DNA from: Massilia sp. BSC265
GTDB lineage: Bacteria; Pseudomonadota; Gammaproteobacteria; Burkholderiales; Burkholderiaceae_D
Assembly (NCBI RefSeq): GCF_000740675.1
Contig: NZ_JPXI01000037.1
Location: 1-64,000, forward strand
DNA length: 64,000 nucleotides
Direction of reading: 5' to 3'
A model generated the notes under the pieces. The model did not search any database, was not told where the DNA came from, and worked only from the letters and a program-made list of their open reading frames with translations. Both the position numbers and the translations under genes were made by a program. Of the stretch, positions 1 to 10,321 are shown piece by piece; the stretch's first letter is position 1; each line of letters opens with the position of its first letter.

Positions 1-11
1 GGTCACCCTCC
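1..11. repeat. Subterminal inverted repeat of the IS (recombinase-distal end)
   Basis: GGTCACCCTCC, the exact reverse complement of 1329-1339. It opens the window, so the outer flank and the target sequence on this side cannot be seen. Confidence 0.8.
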
Positions 12-117
12 TTTTTGCAAGCTGATTTGTATGATGTAGTTGGCTTGCTCAAATCTATCCGGCGTCATGCTGGAGACTTGCTCCGCGCCACGATGAGAGT
101 TCGCGCCTGATGGTCCT

Positions 118-151
118 AAAAAAACCCGCGGCTTGATGAGCCGATTTTTTT
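118..151. terminator. Bidirectional terminator-like hairpin inside the IS right end
   Basis: Stem CGGCT (129-133) and AGCCG (139-143) with a 5-nt loop, an A run at 118-124 and a T run at 145-151, so it has terminator form on both strands. It could end the recombinase transcript, block incoming transcription, or be part of the guide RNA fold. Confidence 0.45.
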
Positions 152-241
152 GCCAGGTTATCCATCAGGCCGGTGTGCCGTTCACGTCATCCAGTATCAG
201 CGTCGCAAAACCAAGTAGGTGGTTAGGTACAGCAAGCTCGG

Positions 242-269
242 GAGGCCGTCACAGCGATGTGACGGCCTC
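242..269 (-). other. Strong hairpin overlapping the recombinase stop codon
   Basis: A perfect 11-bp stem (GAGGCCGTCAC at 242-252, GTGACGGCCTC at 259-269) with a 6-nt loop spans the TGA at 249-251. It marks the junction between the coding sequence and the non-coding end, where it could stop or process the mRNA or define the 5' edge of the guide RNA. Confidence 0.6.
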
Positions 270-1274
270 TTGCATTTTGTATTCGGTATGGTGTGCGGCC
301 ATGGCCCAGGCCGTGCGGGCCAGCTTGTACGCCAGTGCGCACGCCACGACGTTGGAGTGTCGTCGCTCCAGCATGGAGCGGGCCCACTGCGCCAGGCGGT
401 CGGTATGCCGGTCCAAACCGCGCATGTAGGATCGCGCGCATTGCACCAGCAGGCGTCGGATATTCTTGTCGCCACGTTTGCTAATGCCCAGCAGATTCGC
501 TCTCCCACCAGTACTGTGCTGCTGGGGCACCAGGCCAAGCGAGGCGGCGAAATCGCGTCCGCAGCCATATTGCTTGCCGTCGCCCATCTCGGCCGACAAG
601 GCGCTCGCAGTAATCGGTCCGACGCCAGGAATCGCCATCAGGCGCTGTCCAAGGTCGTCTTCCTGCAGTTGCCTGCCCAGCTCCTTTTCGAGCTCGTCGA
701 GCTGCTCGTCGAGATACTTGATGTGGGCACGCAGTCTCTCGATCAGGCTGACCAGCCGTACTGGCAGAGCGTGCTCTGCCAGTACGGAAGGCAGGCGCCG
801 TATGATTGCCGGGCCTTTGGGCAGGCCGATTCCAAACTCGAGCAGAAAGGCGTGGATCTGGTTGATTGCCTTGACCCGGTCGCGCATCAGCGACTCGCGC
901 GTTCGGTGCAGGGCCGACAGGCATTGCTGGGCTTCAGTCTTGGGCGTGACAAAACGCATTGATGGCCGGCTGGCCGCTTCGCAGATCGCTTCTGCATCGA
1001 TGAAGTCGTTCTTGTTGCCCTTGACGAAGGGCCGGACAAACTGAGGGGAAATGAGTTTGGCCTCGTGGCCAAGTGCCGACAGCTGCCGCGCCATCCAGTG
1101 GGCGCTGGCACAGGCTTCCATCACGATCGTGCAAGGCTGGAAGTTGGCGAGAAACGTGATCAGGTGCTTGCGGTCGAACTTCCTGCGCAACACCGCCTTG
1201 CCGTGCCGATCCTGTCCGTGCACGTGAAAGCCGTGCTTGCCGAGATCGATGCCGATGAGAGCGACGTCTTGCAT
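249..1274 (-). CDS. IS110-family transposase (DEDD recombinase)
   Basis: 341 residues from an ATG preceded by GGAGG. The N-terminal RuvC-like domain shows the DEDD set: D10 (GIDLGK), E53 (VMEACAS), D90 and D93 (KNDFIDAEA). A coiled-coil stretch lies near residues 175-205. The C-terminal transposase_20 domain has the helix-hairpin-helix IPGVGP (215-220) and the conserved serine region HSTGG with S254, taken as the strand-exchange nucleophile. Length is usual for the family and no frameshift or missing catalytic residue is seen, so it looks intact. An upstream ATG about 36 codons earlier lies beyond the inverted repeat and is unlikely. Confidence 0.93.
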   Translation of the reverse strand: MQDVALIGIDLGKHGFHVHGQDRHGKAVLRRKFDRKHLITFLANFQPCTIVMEACASAHWMARQLSALGHEAKLISPQFVRPFVKGNKNDFIDAEAICEAASRPSMRFVTPKTEAQQCLSALHRTRESLMRDRVKAINQIHAFLLEFGIGLPKGPAIIRRLPSVLAEHALPVRLVSLIERLRAHIKYLDEQLDELEKELGRQLQEDDLGQRLMAIPGVGPITASALSAEMGDGKQYGCGRDFAASLGLVPQQHSTGGRANLLGISKRGDKNIRRLLVQCARSYMRGLDRHTDRLAQWARSMLERRHSNVVACALAYKLARTAWAMAAHHTEYKMQEAVTSL

Positions 1275-1299
1275 GATGGCCTCCGTCCAAAAATGAAAA

Positions 1300-1329
1300 C
1301 ACCCTACAAGCTTAGTAACTTGTAGGGTG
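1300..1329. other. Hairpin in the short IS end upstream of the transposase
   Basis: CACCCTACAAG (1300-1310) and CTTGTAGGGTG (1319-1329) form a perfect 11-bp stem with an 8-nt loop directly inside the inverted repeat. Its GTAGGGTG core equals the head of the intergenic REP family elsewhere in the window. It may sequester the start region when transcription enters from outside the IS. Confidence 0.55.
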
Positions 1330-1339
1330 GAGGGTGACC
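1329..1339. repeat. Subterminal inverted repeat of the IS (recombinase-proximal end)
   Basis: GGAGGGTGACC, exact reverse complement of 1-11. Between it and the nrdB terminator stem at 1348 only 8 bases remain, so the insertion point lies in 1340-1347. Confidence 0.8.
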
Positions 1340-1347
1340 ATCTCATT

Positions 1348-1379
1348 AAACCCGGCTGCCATTGCGAGCAGCCGGGTTT
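1348..1379 (-). terminator. Intrinsic terminator of nrdB
   Basis: AAACCCGGCTGC (1348-1359) pairs perfectly with GCAGCCGGGTTT (1368-1379) around an 8-nt loop, about 20 bp after the nrdB stop. The A/T ends of the stem make it work in either direction. Confidence 0.8.
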
Positions 1380-1400
1380 CATGAAGCGGATACGGGAGAA

Positions 1401-2504
1401 TCAGTCCCAGCTCAGCGCACCGCCAGTCTGGTACTCGGTCACACGGGTCTCGAAGAAGTTACGCTCCTTCTTCAGGTCGATCATCTCACTCATCCACGGG
1501 AACGGGTTCTCTTCGTTCGGGAACAGCGGATCCAGGCCGATCTGCACGGCGCGGCGGTTGGCGATGAAGCGCAGGTAGCCCTTGAACATCGGGGCGTTCA
1601 GGCCCAGCACGCCGCGCGGCATGGTGTCTTCGGCGTAGCGGTATTCGAGGTCGACGGCCTGCAGGAACAGCGCCTTCAGCTCTTCGCGGAAGGCCGGGGT
1701 CCACAGCTGCGGGTTTTCCATCTTGATCGTGTTGATCAGGTCGATGCCGAAGTTCACGTGCATCGACTCGTCGCGCAGGATGTACTGGTACTGTTCGGCG
1801 GCGCCGGTCATCTTGTTTTGACGACCGAGCGCCAGGATCTGGGTGAAGCCGACGTAGAAGAACAGGCCTTCCATCAGGCAGGCGAAGACGATGATCGACT
1901 TCAGCAACTTCTGGTCGTTTTCCAGGGTGCCGGTCTTGAACTCAGGATCGGTCAGGACGTTGATGAACGGGATCAGGAACTGGTCCTTGTCGTGGATCGA
2001 CTCGATCTCGTTGTAGGCGTTGAAGATTTCGCGCTCGTCCAGGCCCAGCGACTCGACGATGTACTGGTAGGCGTGGGTGTGGATCGCTTCCTCGAAGGCC
2101 TGGCGCAGCAGGTACTGGCGGCATTCCGGCGCGGTGATGTGGCGGTAGGTGCCCAGCACGATGTTGTTGGCGGCCAGCGAGTCGGCGGTCACGAAGAAGC
2201 CGAGGTTGCGCTTGACGATGCGGCGCTCGTCCTCGGTCAGGCCGTTCGGGTTCTTCCACAGCTCGATGTCGCGCTGCATGTTGACTTCCTGCGGCATCCA
2301 GTGGTTGGCGCAGCCGGCCAGGTACTTGTCCCATGCCCACTTGTACTTGAACGGCACCAGCTGGTTCACGTCGGTCTGGCCGTTGATGATGCGCTTGTCG
2401 TCGGCGTTGACGCGCTTGGCGACTTCGGCGGCCGGCGCTGCGGCGTCAAGAGGGGTTTGCGGAGCGCGCGGGGCGGTGCTTGGTTCGTCGTCCCAGGAGA
2501 GCAT
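1401..2504 (-). CDS. nrdB: Class Ia ribonucleotide reductase, beta subunit (R2)
   Basis: 367 residues. R2 houses the di-iron/tyrosyl radical that starts dNTP synthesis and passes it to NrdA. Iron ligands fit the E. coli pattern: D108, E139 and H142 (EAIH), E212 (MEGLFF), E246 and H249 (DESMH); the radical tyrosine is Y146. The start at MLSWDDE follows AAGGAAA; an open frame upstream lacks R2 homology and covers the 115-bp gap after nrdA. That gap holds a GTCCGC/GCGGAC hairpin at 2530-2546. Cotranscribed with nrdA, so the NrdR boxes upstream of nrdA should control both. Confidence 0.96.
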   Translation of the reverse strand: MLSWDDEPSTAPRAPQTPLDAAAPAAEVAKRVNADDKRIINGQTDVNQLVPFKYKWAWDKYLAGCANHWMPQEVNMQRDIELWKNPNGLTEDERRIVKRNLGFFVTADSLAANNIVLGTYRHITAPECRQYLLRQAFEEAIHTHAYQYIVESLGLDEREIFNAYNEIESIHDKDQFLIPFINVLTDPEFKTGTLENDQKLLKSIIVFACLMEGLFFYVGFTQILALGRQNKMTGAAEQYQYILRDESMHVNFGIDLINTIKMENPQLWTPAFREELKALFLQAVDLEYRYAEDTMPRGVLGLNAPMFKGYLRFIANRRAVQIGLDPLFPNEENPFPWMSEMIDLKKERNFFETRVTEYQTGGALSWD

Positions 2505-2619
2505 GGTGATTTCCTTCTTTCGTGGCAGCGTCCGCGCGAGGCGGACGGTCAATCTTGTTGATTCGGTAGAGTTAACGGTGGGAGCCCGCCATCCGGCCGG
2601 CTCCACCTTCATTCTTCGC

Positions 2620-5544
2620 TTATTGGCAGGCTTCGCATTCGTCGAAGCCGGCGTCGCCCGGACGCAGGTAGCAGGCGGCGCCTTCCACCACTTCCGGTGC
2701 TGCTGCAGGAACCGACGCCGCCGGACCATTCGCTGCCGGAGCCGCATGGCCGGCCGCCAGGCCGCCCGAGACCGGCACAGCGTTCAGGGCGCCGGTACGG
2801 GTGGTCGACTTCTCCATGTGCGTCGCCGCGATGGTGCGCAGGTAGTAGGTGGTCTTCAGGCCGCGCAGCCACGCGAGCTTGTACGTTTCATCCAGCTTCT
2901 TGCCCGAGGCGCCGGCCATGTAGATGTTCAGCGACTGGGCCTGGTCGATCCACTTCTGGCGGCGCGAGGCGGCTTCCACCAGCCACTTCGGCTCGACTTC
3001 GAACGCGGTGGCGTAGATGTCGCGCAGGTCCTGCGGCACGCGGTCGATCTTGGAGAGCGAACCGTCGAAGTACTTCAGGTCGGCGATCATCACTTCGTCC
3101 CACAGGTCGCGCGCCTTCAGGTCGCGCACCAGGTACGAATTGATCTCGGTGAATTCGCCCGACAGGTTCGACTTCACGTACAGGTTCTGGAAGGTCGGCT
3201 CGATGCAGGCCGACACACCGATGATGTTCGAGATCGTCGCGGTCGGGGCGATCGCCACGCAGTTCGAGTTACGCATGCCGAACTGCTTGATGCGCTCGCG
3301 CACCACGGTCCAGTCCATCGATTCGCTGGTGTCCTGCTCCAGGTAGCCGCCGCGCTCTTCCGCCAGCAGCTTGATCGAGTCCTGCGGGAGGATGCCGCGG
3401 TCCCACAGCGAACCTTCGTAGGTCTCGTAGCGGCCGCGCTCTTCGGCCAGTTCGGTCGAGGCCAGGTAGGCGTAGTAGCAGACGGCTTCCATCGACTTGT
3501 CGGCGAATTCCACGGCCTTCTCGGACGCGAACGGCACGCGCATCATGTGCAGGCAGTCCTGGTGGCCCATGATGCCCATGCCCACCGGGCGGTGGCGCAG
3601 GTTCGAATTGCGCGCCTTGTCCACGGCGTAGTAGTTGATGTCGATGACGTTGTCCAGCATGCGCATCGCGGTGCGGATGGTCTTCTGCAGCTTGGCGTGA
3701 TCCAGGCCCTCACCCTTCATGTGCTGCGGCAGGTTCACCGAGCCCAGGTTGCAGACGGCGATCTCGTCGGCGCTGGTGTTCAGCGTGATCTCGGTGCACA
3801 GGTTCGACGAGTGCACCACGCCGACGTGCTGCTGCGGCGAACGGATGTTGCAAGGATCCTTGAAGGTGATCCACGGGTGGCCGGTCTCGAACAGCATCGA
3901 CAGCATCTTGCGCCACAGGTCGAGCGCTTCGACCTTCTTGTACACGGTCATTTCGCCGCGTGCGGCCTTGGCTTCGTAGGCGACGTACGCCTCTTCGAAG
4001 GCCTTGCCGACCTTGTCGTGCAGGTCCGGGGTTTCGCTCGGCGAGAACAGGCTCCAGTGGCCCTTCTCCATCACGCGCTTCATGAACAGGTCCGGAATCC
4101 AGTTCGCGGTGTTCATGTCGTGGGTGCGGCGGCGGTCGTCGCCGGTGTTCTTGCGCAGGTCGAGGAATTCCTCGATGTCCATGTGCCAGGTTTCCAGGTA
4201 GGCGCAGACCGCGCCCTTGCGCTTGCCGCCCTGGTTCACCGCCACGGCGGTGTCGTTGACCACTTTCAGGAACGGCACCACGCCCTGCGACTTGCCGTTG
4301 GTGCCCTTGATGCGCGAGCCCAGTGCACGGACCGGGGTCCAGTCGTTGCCCAGGCCGCCGGCGAACTTCGACAGCAACGCGTTTTCCTTGATGGCGTCGT
4401 AGATGCCTTCCAGGTCGTCGCCGACGGTGGTCAGGTAGCACGAGGACAGCTGCGAGCGGCGGGTGCCCGAGTTGAACAGGGTCGGGGTCGAGCTCATGAA
4501 GTCGAACGACGACAGCAGGTTGTAGAACTCGATGGCGCGCGCTTCGCGGTCGGCTTCGCGCAGGGCCAGGCCCATCGCGACGCGCATGTAGAAGGCCTGC
4601 GGCATCTCGATGCGGGTTTCGCGCACGTGCAGGAAGTAGCGGTCGTACAGGGTCTGCAGGCCGATGTAGCCGAACTGCAGGTCGCGGTCGGCGACGATGG
4701 CCTTCGCCAGGCGCTCGAGATCGAACTTGCCCAGCTCTTCGTCCAGCAGCTCGTTCTGGATGCCCTTGGCGATATATTTCGGGAAGTAGGTGATGTATTC
4801 GGCGGCGGCGCCGGCTTGCGGCACTTCGCGGCCGAAGACTTCCTTGCGGATGGTATGCAGCAGGATGCGTGCGGTGACCTGGCTGTAGGCCGGGTCTTTT
4901 TCCATCAGGGCGCGGGCGGCCAGGATGGCCGACTTGTGCAGCTCTTCGACCGGCACGCCGTCGTACAGGTTCTTCAGGGTCTCGGCGACGATGGCGTCGG
5001 CATCGACGTGCTTTTCCAGGCCCGAGCAGGCGGCGTTCACGAGGGCGTGGACGTCGTTGATGTCCAGCGGACGGCGCTCGCCGCCGTCGACCACGTGGAT
5101 CTGCGGCGCGGCGACCGGGGTACCGCCAGCGGCTTCCTTGGCGGCGCGGCGCTCTTCCATGCGCTTGGCGCGGTACAGCACGTATTCGCGCGCGACGTCA
5201 TGCTCGCCCGAGCGCATCAGCGACAGCTCGACCTGGTCCTGCACGTCTTCGATGTGGAAAGTGCCGCCGTTCGGCTGGCGGCGCACGAGGGCGGCCACCA
5301 CGTTGTTGGTCAGCTGCTCCACCAGTTCGCGGATACGGGCCGATGCGGCGCCCTGCCCGCCGGCGACGGCGAGGAAGGCCTTGGTCATCGCGACCGAGAT
5401 CTTGTGCGGCTCGAACGCGACCACGGCGCCGTTACGGCGAATAACCCGGTAGTCACCACGCGCGACGATCTCTGCGGGCGTGGCGTTGGCCGACGCGCCT
5501 GGGGTGACGTGCGGATTGATCGAAATGTCTTGTGCTGTTTGCAT
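2620..5544 (-). CDS. nrdA: Class Ia ribonucleotide reductase, alpha subunit (R1)
   Basis: 974 residues, about 200 longer than E. coli NrdA because an extra ATP-cone (about 30-130) precedes the usual cone-like domain (about 150-230), as in Pseudomonas NrdA. Catalytic residues: C369 (SSCYL) and C598 (VCNLG) form the redox pair, C583 (NLCTEI) is the thiyl radical site with N581 and E585, and TTYYLRT carries the paired radical-transfer tyrosines. An Ala/Pro-rich linker leads to the C-terminal shuttle cysteines C970 and C973 (ECEAC). The start follows GGAGG. Leader of about 220 nt with two NrdR boxes. Confidence 0.97.
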   Translation of the reverse strand: MQTAQDISINPHVTPGASANATPAEIVARGDYRVIRRNGAVVAFEPHKISVAMTKAFLAVAGGQGAASARIRELVEQLTNNVVAALVRRQPNGGTFHIEDVQDQVELSLMRSGEHDVAREYVLYRAKRMEERRAAKEAAGGTPVAAPQIHVVDGGERRPLDINDVHALVNAACSGLEKHVDADAIVAETLKNLYDGVPVEELHKSAILAARALMEKDPAYSQVTARILLHTIRKEVFGREVPQAGAAAEYITYFPKYIAKGIQNELLDEELGKFDLERLAKAIVADRDLQFGYIGLQTLYDRYFLHVRETRIEMPQAFYMRVAMGLALREADREARAIEFYNLLSSFDFMSSTPTLFNSGTRRSQLSSCYLTTVGDDLEGIYDAIKENALLSKFAGGLGNDWTPVRALGSRIKGTNGKSQGVVPFLKVVNDTAVAVNQGGKRKGAVCAYLETWHMDIEEFLDLRKNTGDDRRRTHDMNTANWIPDLFMKRVMEKGHWSLFSPSETPDLHDKVGKAFEEAYVAYEAKAARGEMTVYKKVEALDLWRKMLSMLFETGHPWITFKDPCNIRSPQQHVGVVHSSNLCTEITLNTSADEIAVCNLGSVNLPQHMKGEGLDHAKLQKTIRTAMRMLDNVIDINYYAVDKARNSNLRHRPVGMGIMGHQDCLHMMRVPFASEKAVEFADKSMEAVCYYAYLASTELAEERGRYETYEGSLWDRGILPQDSIKLLAEERGGYLEQDTSESMDWTVVRERIKQFGMRNSNCVAIAPTATISNIIGVSACIEPTFQNLYVKSNLSGEFTEINSYLVRDLKARDLWDEVMIADLKYFDGSLSKIDRVPQDLRDIYATAFEVEPKWLVEAASRRQKWIDQAQSLNIYMAGASGKKLDETYKLAWLRGLKTTYYLRTIAATHMEKSTTRTGALNAVPVSGGLAAGHAAPAANGPAASVPAAAPEVVEGAACYLRPGDAGFDECEACQ

Positions 5545-5761
5545 TGAGCCTCCAGTGAGCAGCGGGTACCTGCCGTCGTTTGTCTTGAGCCGGACTTGTC
5601 AACCCGACAAAATTTTAAGCAAAGCGATGCCCCGCCAGCTGGACGTTCTTACTGGCAACCAAGCAAGAGATCAATGCGGCAGGGCGGAAATCGCTGTTGA
5701 ATCAGTGGCTTGCAGAGCAAGCTTCAAGTCGAACGTGAATCTAGTTGCTTTTGGGTCACTA

Positions 5762-5777
5762 CCACTACATCTAGTGT
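5762..5777 (-). promoter_or_regulatory. NrdR box 1 upstream of nrdAB
   Basis: On the minus strand ACACTAGATGTAGTGG, matching the NrdR consensus acaCwAtATaTwGtgt at all strongly conserved positions. It lies about 220 bp before the nrdA start. NrdR represses ribonucleotide reductase genes when dATP is high. Confidence 0.75.
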
Positions 5778-5791
5778 TCGAACTTGATATG

Positions 5792-5807
5792 AGACTAATT
5801 GTAGTGC
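5792..5807 (-). promoter_or_regulatory. NrdR box 2 upstream of nrdAB
   Basis: AGACTAATTGTAGTGC (plus strand) keeps the CTA...TAGTG core of the NrdR palindrome. It starts 30 bp from box 1, about three helical turns, which is the tandem same-face arrangement NrdR uses. Confidence 0.7.
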
Positions 5808-5808
5808 C

Positions 5809-5820
5809 TGACCTAGGTCA
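5809..5820. promoter_or_regulatory. 12-bp perfect palindrome next to the NrdR boxes
   Basis: TGACCTAGGTCA is its own reverse complement and begins one base after NrdR box 2. No known regulator was recognised. Positions 5821-6048, up to the pilR stop, show nothing beyond A/T-rich sequence. Confidence 0.4.
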
Positions 5821-6048
5821 CGGCAAGTGACGCGGCGGGTAATTTTTTGCGTTTTTTTTGGTGCGCAGGCTTGACAAGCCCATATGGCCAGAACGACGGG
5901 CGGTATGCGGTGAGTGGACACTAACCTTGTTCCAGAACGCTGCACAAGGCTTCATCAGCCACATGCGCGACGCATCAGGCTTGTACATTTTGCACTGGCG
6001 AAAAGACAACAGGATGACATGCCGTCTACCACTTTGGCAGGTAGCCGA

Positions 6049-7503
<1,455 letters not shown>

Positions 7504-7538
7504 GGTTTTCTCTAACTATATATATATACGGCTGAATC

Positions 7539-9191
7539 TCAGGCCGGCTGCGAGAAGCTGATCACGAAACGCCCGCTCGCCCGGCGCGGCCCCGCGGCGG
7601 TGGGGTCGAAGCGGTATTCGTAGTCGAGCTTCGCGTCGTTGTTCAGGCACAGCTCGCGCGCCAGGTACAGGCCCAGGCCCGTGCCCTTGCTCGAGGTGGT
7701 GTAGAAGGGCTCGAACAAGTGAGCGCGCACTTCCGGCGTGATGCCGGGGCCGTCGTCCTGCACGTGCAGCTCGATGCGGCCGGCGGCGTCCAGGGCCGGG
7801 AAGATGCGGATGCTGCCCGGCTCGCGGCTGGCGTAACGGATCGCGTTGCCCAGCAGGTTGAGCAGCACTTCGTGCAGGTGCAGCGGATCGAAGCGCACCG
7901 CGCTCGTCCCGGCGTCCCCTACATGGACTATATCATCCGCCAGCCCATGGGTTTCGCAGAATTCGGCCTTCAGCTCGGAGAGAAAGGCTGCCAGCTGCAC
8001 CGGCTCGCCGTTCGGCTGCACCTTGCGCGACAGCTGCAGGATGTCCTCGACCATGCGGTTCACGCGCGCCACGTTGTCGCCCATGATCTTCAGCAGGCGC
8101 ACCTCGGCCGGGCCGTGCAGGTCTTCGGCCAGCAGCGCGGTGGCGTGGCCGATCGCCGACAGCGGGTTGCGGACTTCGTGCGCGATGCTGGCGGTGAGGC
8201 GCCCCATCGAGGCCAGCTTGAGCTGCTGCGCCTGGTTCTCGATGGCGCTGACGTCCTGCATGAACACCACGCTGCGTCCCGGCGCGACACCCAGGGTATC
8301 CACCCGCGCGAAGCGCAGCTTCAGGTGCACCGGCTGGTCGCGCCGGCCGCGCAGCGGGCCGGCATCTTCCTGGTAGGGCTTGACCGTGACGAAGGACGCG
8401 CCTTCGCCAGGGGTGCGCAGCCAGGCACTGAAGGCCTGGTCGAGTGGCTCCAGTCCCGGCGCCTCGCCGAGCCGGAACGCCGCCGCCTCCCCTTCCAGGC
8501 CGAGCATGCGGCGCGCCGCCGGGTTCCCGGTGAAGACGGTGCTGTCGTCGCCCACCACCAGGATGCCGTCGCCGACGTCGGCGATGACGATCGCGTTGAT
8601 CGCCTGCTGGATGCGCAGGTCGATGCCGCGCTGCGCGGCCAGTTCTTCCTGCTTGATCAGGCGCGCCGCCAGGCGGTTCACCACGAGCACGCCGGCGAAG
8701 AAGGCCGCGCCGTACAGGCCGGCCTGCATGAGCGAGGGCTGCCGGTCCTGCATGAAGACCTGCCAGCTGGTCTCGGCCAGCAGGAACAGGGTGGCGATCG
8801 AAGCCGAGAACAAGGCCAGCGTCAACGGCGCCAGGATGGCGGCGCCGGCCAGCGGGAACAGGTACAGGATCGCGAGGCCGCTGCGCATGCCGCCCGCTTC
8901 CAGGTACAGCAGCGAGATCACGGCCAGGTCGACCGCGATCTGGCAGCCCAGCTGCAACGCGAAGCGGTGCCGCCACCAAGCGCCGAGCGCGCCGAAGAGG
9001 AGCGCCGCCGCCAGGTAGAACAGGCAGGTTGCGGCATTGGCAGTATCCAGGCGCACGCCCGCGTCGGTGATGCGCACGCCCAGGTAGAGCAGCAGCACCA
9101 GCGCGATGACGATGCGGGTGACGGTAAAGGTCTGGAGCGAGCGCCACAGGGTCGAGCGCGCTTCGGGGGACAGCACCGCTGCTGGCGACAT
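7539..9191 (-). CDS. pilS: Membrane sensor histidine kinase, PilS-like
   Basis: 550 residues. About six hydrophobic segments in residues 25-175 form the N-terminal sensor, followed by a PAS-like region (about 195-315) and the kinase core: H-box ASIAHEVRNP with phosphoacceptor H338, N-box LLNLLGNAIRYA, DGPGI and GTGLGL ATP-binding motifs. Membrane-embedded helices with a cytosolic PAS match PilS. The start chosen (MSPAAVLS) lies 8 bp after the preceding gene; a longer frame would run through that gene. It should phosphorylate the downstream PilR. Confidence 0.9.
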   Translation of the reverse strand: MSPAAVLSPEARSTLWRSLQTFTVTRIVIALVLLLYLGVRITDAGVRLDTANAATCLFYLAAALLFGALGAWWRHRFALQLGCQIAVDLAVISLLYLEAGGMRSGLAILYLFPLAGAAILAPLTLALFSASIATLFLLAETSWQVFMQDRQPSLMQAGLYGAAFFAGVLVVNRLAARLIKQEELAAQRGIDLRIQQAINAIVIADVGDGILVVGDDSTVFTGNPAARRMLGLEGEAAAFRLGEAPGLEPLDQAFSAWLRTPGEGASFVTVKPYQEDAGPLRGRRDQPVHLKLRFARVDTLGVAPGRSVVFMQDVSAIENQAQQLKLASMGRLTASIAHEVRNPLSAIGHATALLAEDLHGPAEVRLLKIMGDNVARVNRMVEDILQLSRKVQPNGEPVQLAAFLSELKAEFCETHGLADDIVHVGDAGTSAVRFDPLHLHEVLLNLLGNAIRYASREPGSIRIFPALDAAGRIELHVQDDGPGITPEVRAHLFEPFYTTSSKGTGLGLYLARELCLNNDAKLDYEYRFDPTAAGPRRASGRFVISFSQPA

Positions 9192-9199
9192 CGGCCGGC

Positions 9200-9451
9200 T
9201 TACCGCGGCGGCAGGCGCACGTGGCCCGGCGAGCAGTAGTCGTGGCCGTCGGCGTGGACCGCCTCGGAGGCCGGGAAGTGGATGCCGCAGTGCGCGCACT
9301 GGGTCATGGTTTCGATTTCGGCCGGCGGCGGCTGGCGGCGCGGCTGTGCATCCAGCGGCGGCTGCTGGCGCGCGGACAGGCCCTTGAGCTTGGCGCGGAT
9401 CGCGAACACGACCAGCCCGATCAGGAGGATCCAGAACACGATGCGGCTCAT
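9200..9451 (-). CDS. PP0621-family small membrane protein
   Basis: 83 residues: one N-terminal transmembrane helix (about 3-20), a basic Pro/Gln-rich linker, and a C-terminal CAHCG...YCSPGH segment resembling a small zinc-binding treble clef. Proteins of this type are commonly found next to pilS in Betaproteobacteria and carry the name PP0621 family; function unknown. Its ATG overlaps the ccsA stop (ATGA) and pilS starts 8 bp later, so the three are translationally linked. Confidence 0.75.
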   Translation of the reverse strand: MSRIVFWILLIGLVVFAIRAKLKGLSARQQPPLDAQPRRQPPPAEIETMTQCAHCGIHFPASEAVHADGHDYCSPGHVRLPPR

Positions 9452-10251
9452 GCTCCCCCCCGGTGCAGGACGACTTCGAGCACGAAGCGGCTGCCGACGT
9501 AGGCCAGCGCCAGGGTGGCGAAGCCCGCCAGCGTGAAGCGCAGCGCGGTCTTGCCGCGCCAGCCCTGCCAGCGGCGGCCTGCCAGCAGCGCGGCGAACAG
9601 CAGCCAGGACAGCAGCGCGAACACGCTTTTATGGTCGAGGCGCAGGGCCCGGCCGAACAGCTGTTCGGAGAACACCACGCCCGACAGCACGGTAAGGCTG
9701 AGCAGGATAAAGCCGATCCAGATCACGCGGAACAGCAGCTTTTCCATGGTCAGCAGCGCCGGCAGCTGGTCCAGTGCGTTGCCGAGCCAGCCGCCGCTGG
9801 CGGTGCGCGTGTGCAGCCGCGCCTCCTGCAGGGCCATCAGCACGGCGTGGAAGGCGGCGATGGTGAGCGTGCTGTAGGCCAGCACCGCGACCACGACGTG
9901 CCAGCCAAAGGCGGGCGACTGGCCGCTCAGGGGCAGCAGGCTGCCGGGGAAGATCACCGGCAAGGCTGCCGCCACGACGGCGAAGGGCATGACGAGGCGG
10001 CGCATGCCGTCGAGGGCGAAATTGCGGTTCTCGAGCCAGTAGGCGGCCACCGACACCCACAGGGCGCTCGACAGCATGATGGCGAAACCGACGCGCAGCT
10101 GGCCGGGCTCGGCCACGTCGAGCCCGAGCGCGGCGCCGTGCACCGCCCAGGCCACGGCGGTGACGCTTGAGATGACGGCGCCCCGGCGCGACGGCAGCAG
10201 GGCGCACACCGCGTACAGCAGGGTCGCGGCGAGGAAGAGGGAATTCTGCAT
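9448..10251 (-). CDS. Inner membrane protein, CcsA/YpjD type (cytochrome c assembly domain)
   Basis: 267 residues with about eight hydrophobic helices and the layout of the cytochrome c assembly family (HemX/CcsA/YpjD), including the conserved histidines in GWHVVVAVLAY and LDHKSVFAL. YpjD-like genes normally sit beside ffh, and here ffh lies on the other strand about 3 kb away with an insert between. No Shine-Dalgarno precedes the ATG. A TAGACT element ends 6 nt upstream of it, so a leaderless mRNA is possible. First gene of the pilSR operon. Confidence 0.8.
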   Translation of the reverse strand: MQNSLFLAATLLYAVCALLPSRRGAVISSVTAVAWAVHGAALGLDVAEPGQLRVGFAIMLSSALWVSVAAYWLENRNFALDGMRRLVMPFAVVAAALPVIFPGSLLPLSGQSPAFGWHVVVAVLAYSTLTIAAFHAVLMALQEARLHTRTASGGWLGNALDQLPALLTMEKLLFRVIWIGFILLSLTVLSGVVFSEQLFGRALRLDHKSVFALLSWLLFAALLAGRRWQGWRGKTALRFTLAGFATLALAYVGSRFVLEVVLHRGGA

Positions 10252-10321
10252 AATAGGAGTCTACACCATCGGGAAACGCCGGTGGCAGGCCCTTCCCCGC
10301 CGCTGAGACATAATGAAGCGC

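Larger units (their letters stand above)
1..248 (-). ncRNA. Candidate bridge/seek RNA region of the IS
   Basis: This is the long non-coding end downstream of the recombinase stop, where IS1111-group elements are known to encode the guide RNA that pairs with donor and target DNA. No convincing ORF is present. Visible structure: a 5-bp stem at 209-213/220-224, a CGGCT/AGCCG stem at 129-143 flanked by A and T runs, and a 6-bp stem at 17-22/43-48 closing a 20-nt loop. The RNA boundaries and guide loops are not established here; this rests on position and family knowledge. Confidence 0.4.
1..1339 (-). mobile_element. IS110-family (IS1111-group) insertion sequence
   Basis: One DEDD recombinase gene is enclosed by a perfect 11-bp inverted repeat, GGTCACCCTCC at 1-11 and GGAGGGTGACC at 1329-1339. 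In recombinase orientation the upstream non-coding end is only about 65 bp and the downstream one about 248 bp. A short left end, long right end and subterminal short inverted repeats are the layout of the IS1111 group. The true ends probably lie a few bases outside the repeats, so the right end may be clipped by the window edge. The other end falls 1-8 bp from the stem of the nrdB terminator. Confidence 0.85.

Noticed and set aside
2149..5547. Very long open frame opposite nrdA
   Set aside because: It mirrors nrdA codon for codon in GC-rich DNA, encodes His/Val/Leu/Arg-rich nonsense with no motif, and nrdA itself is complete.
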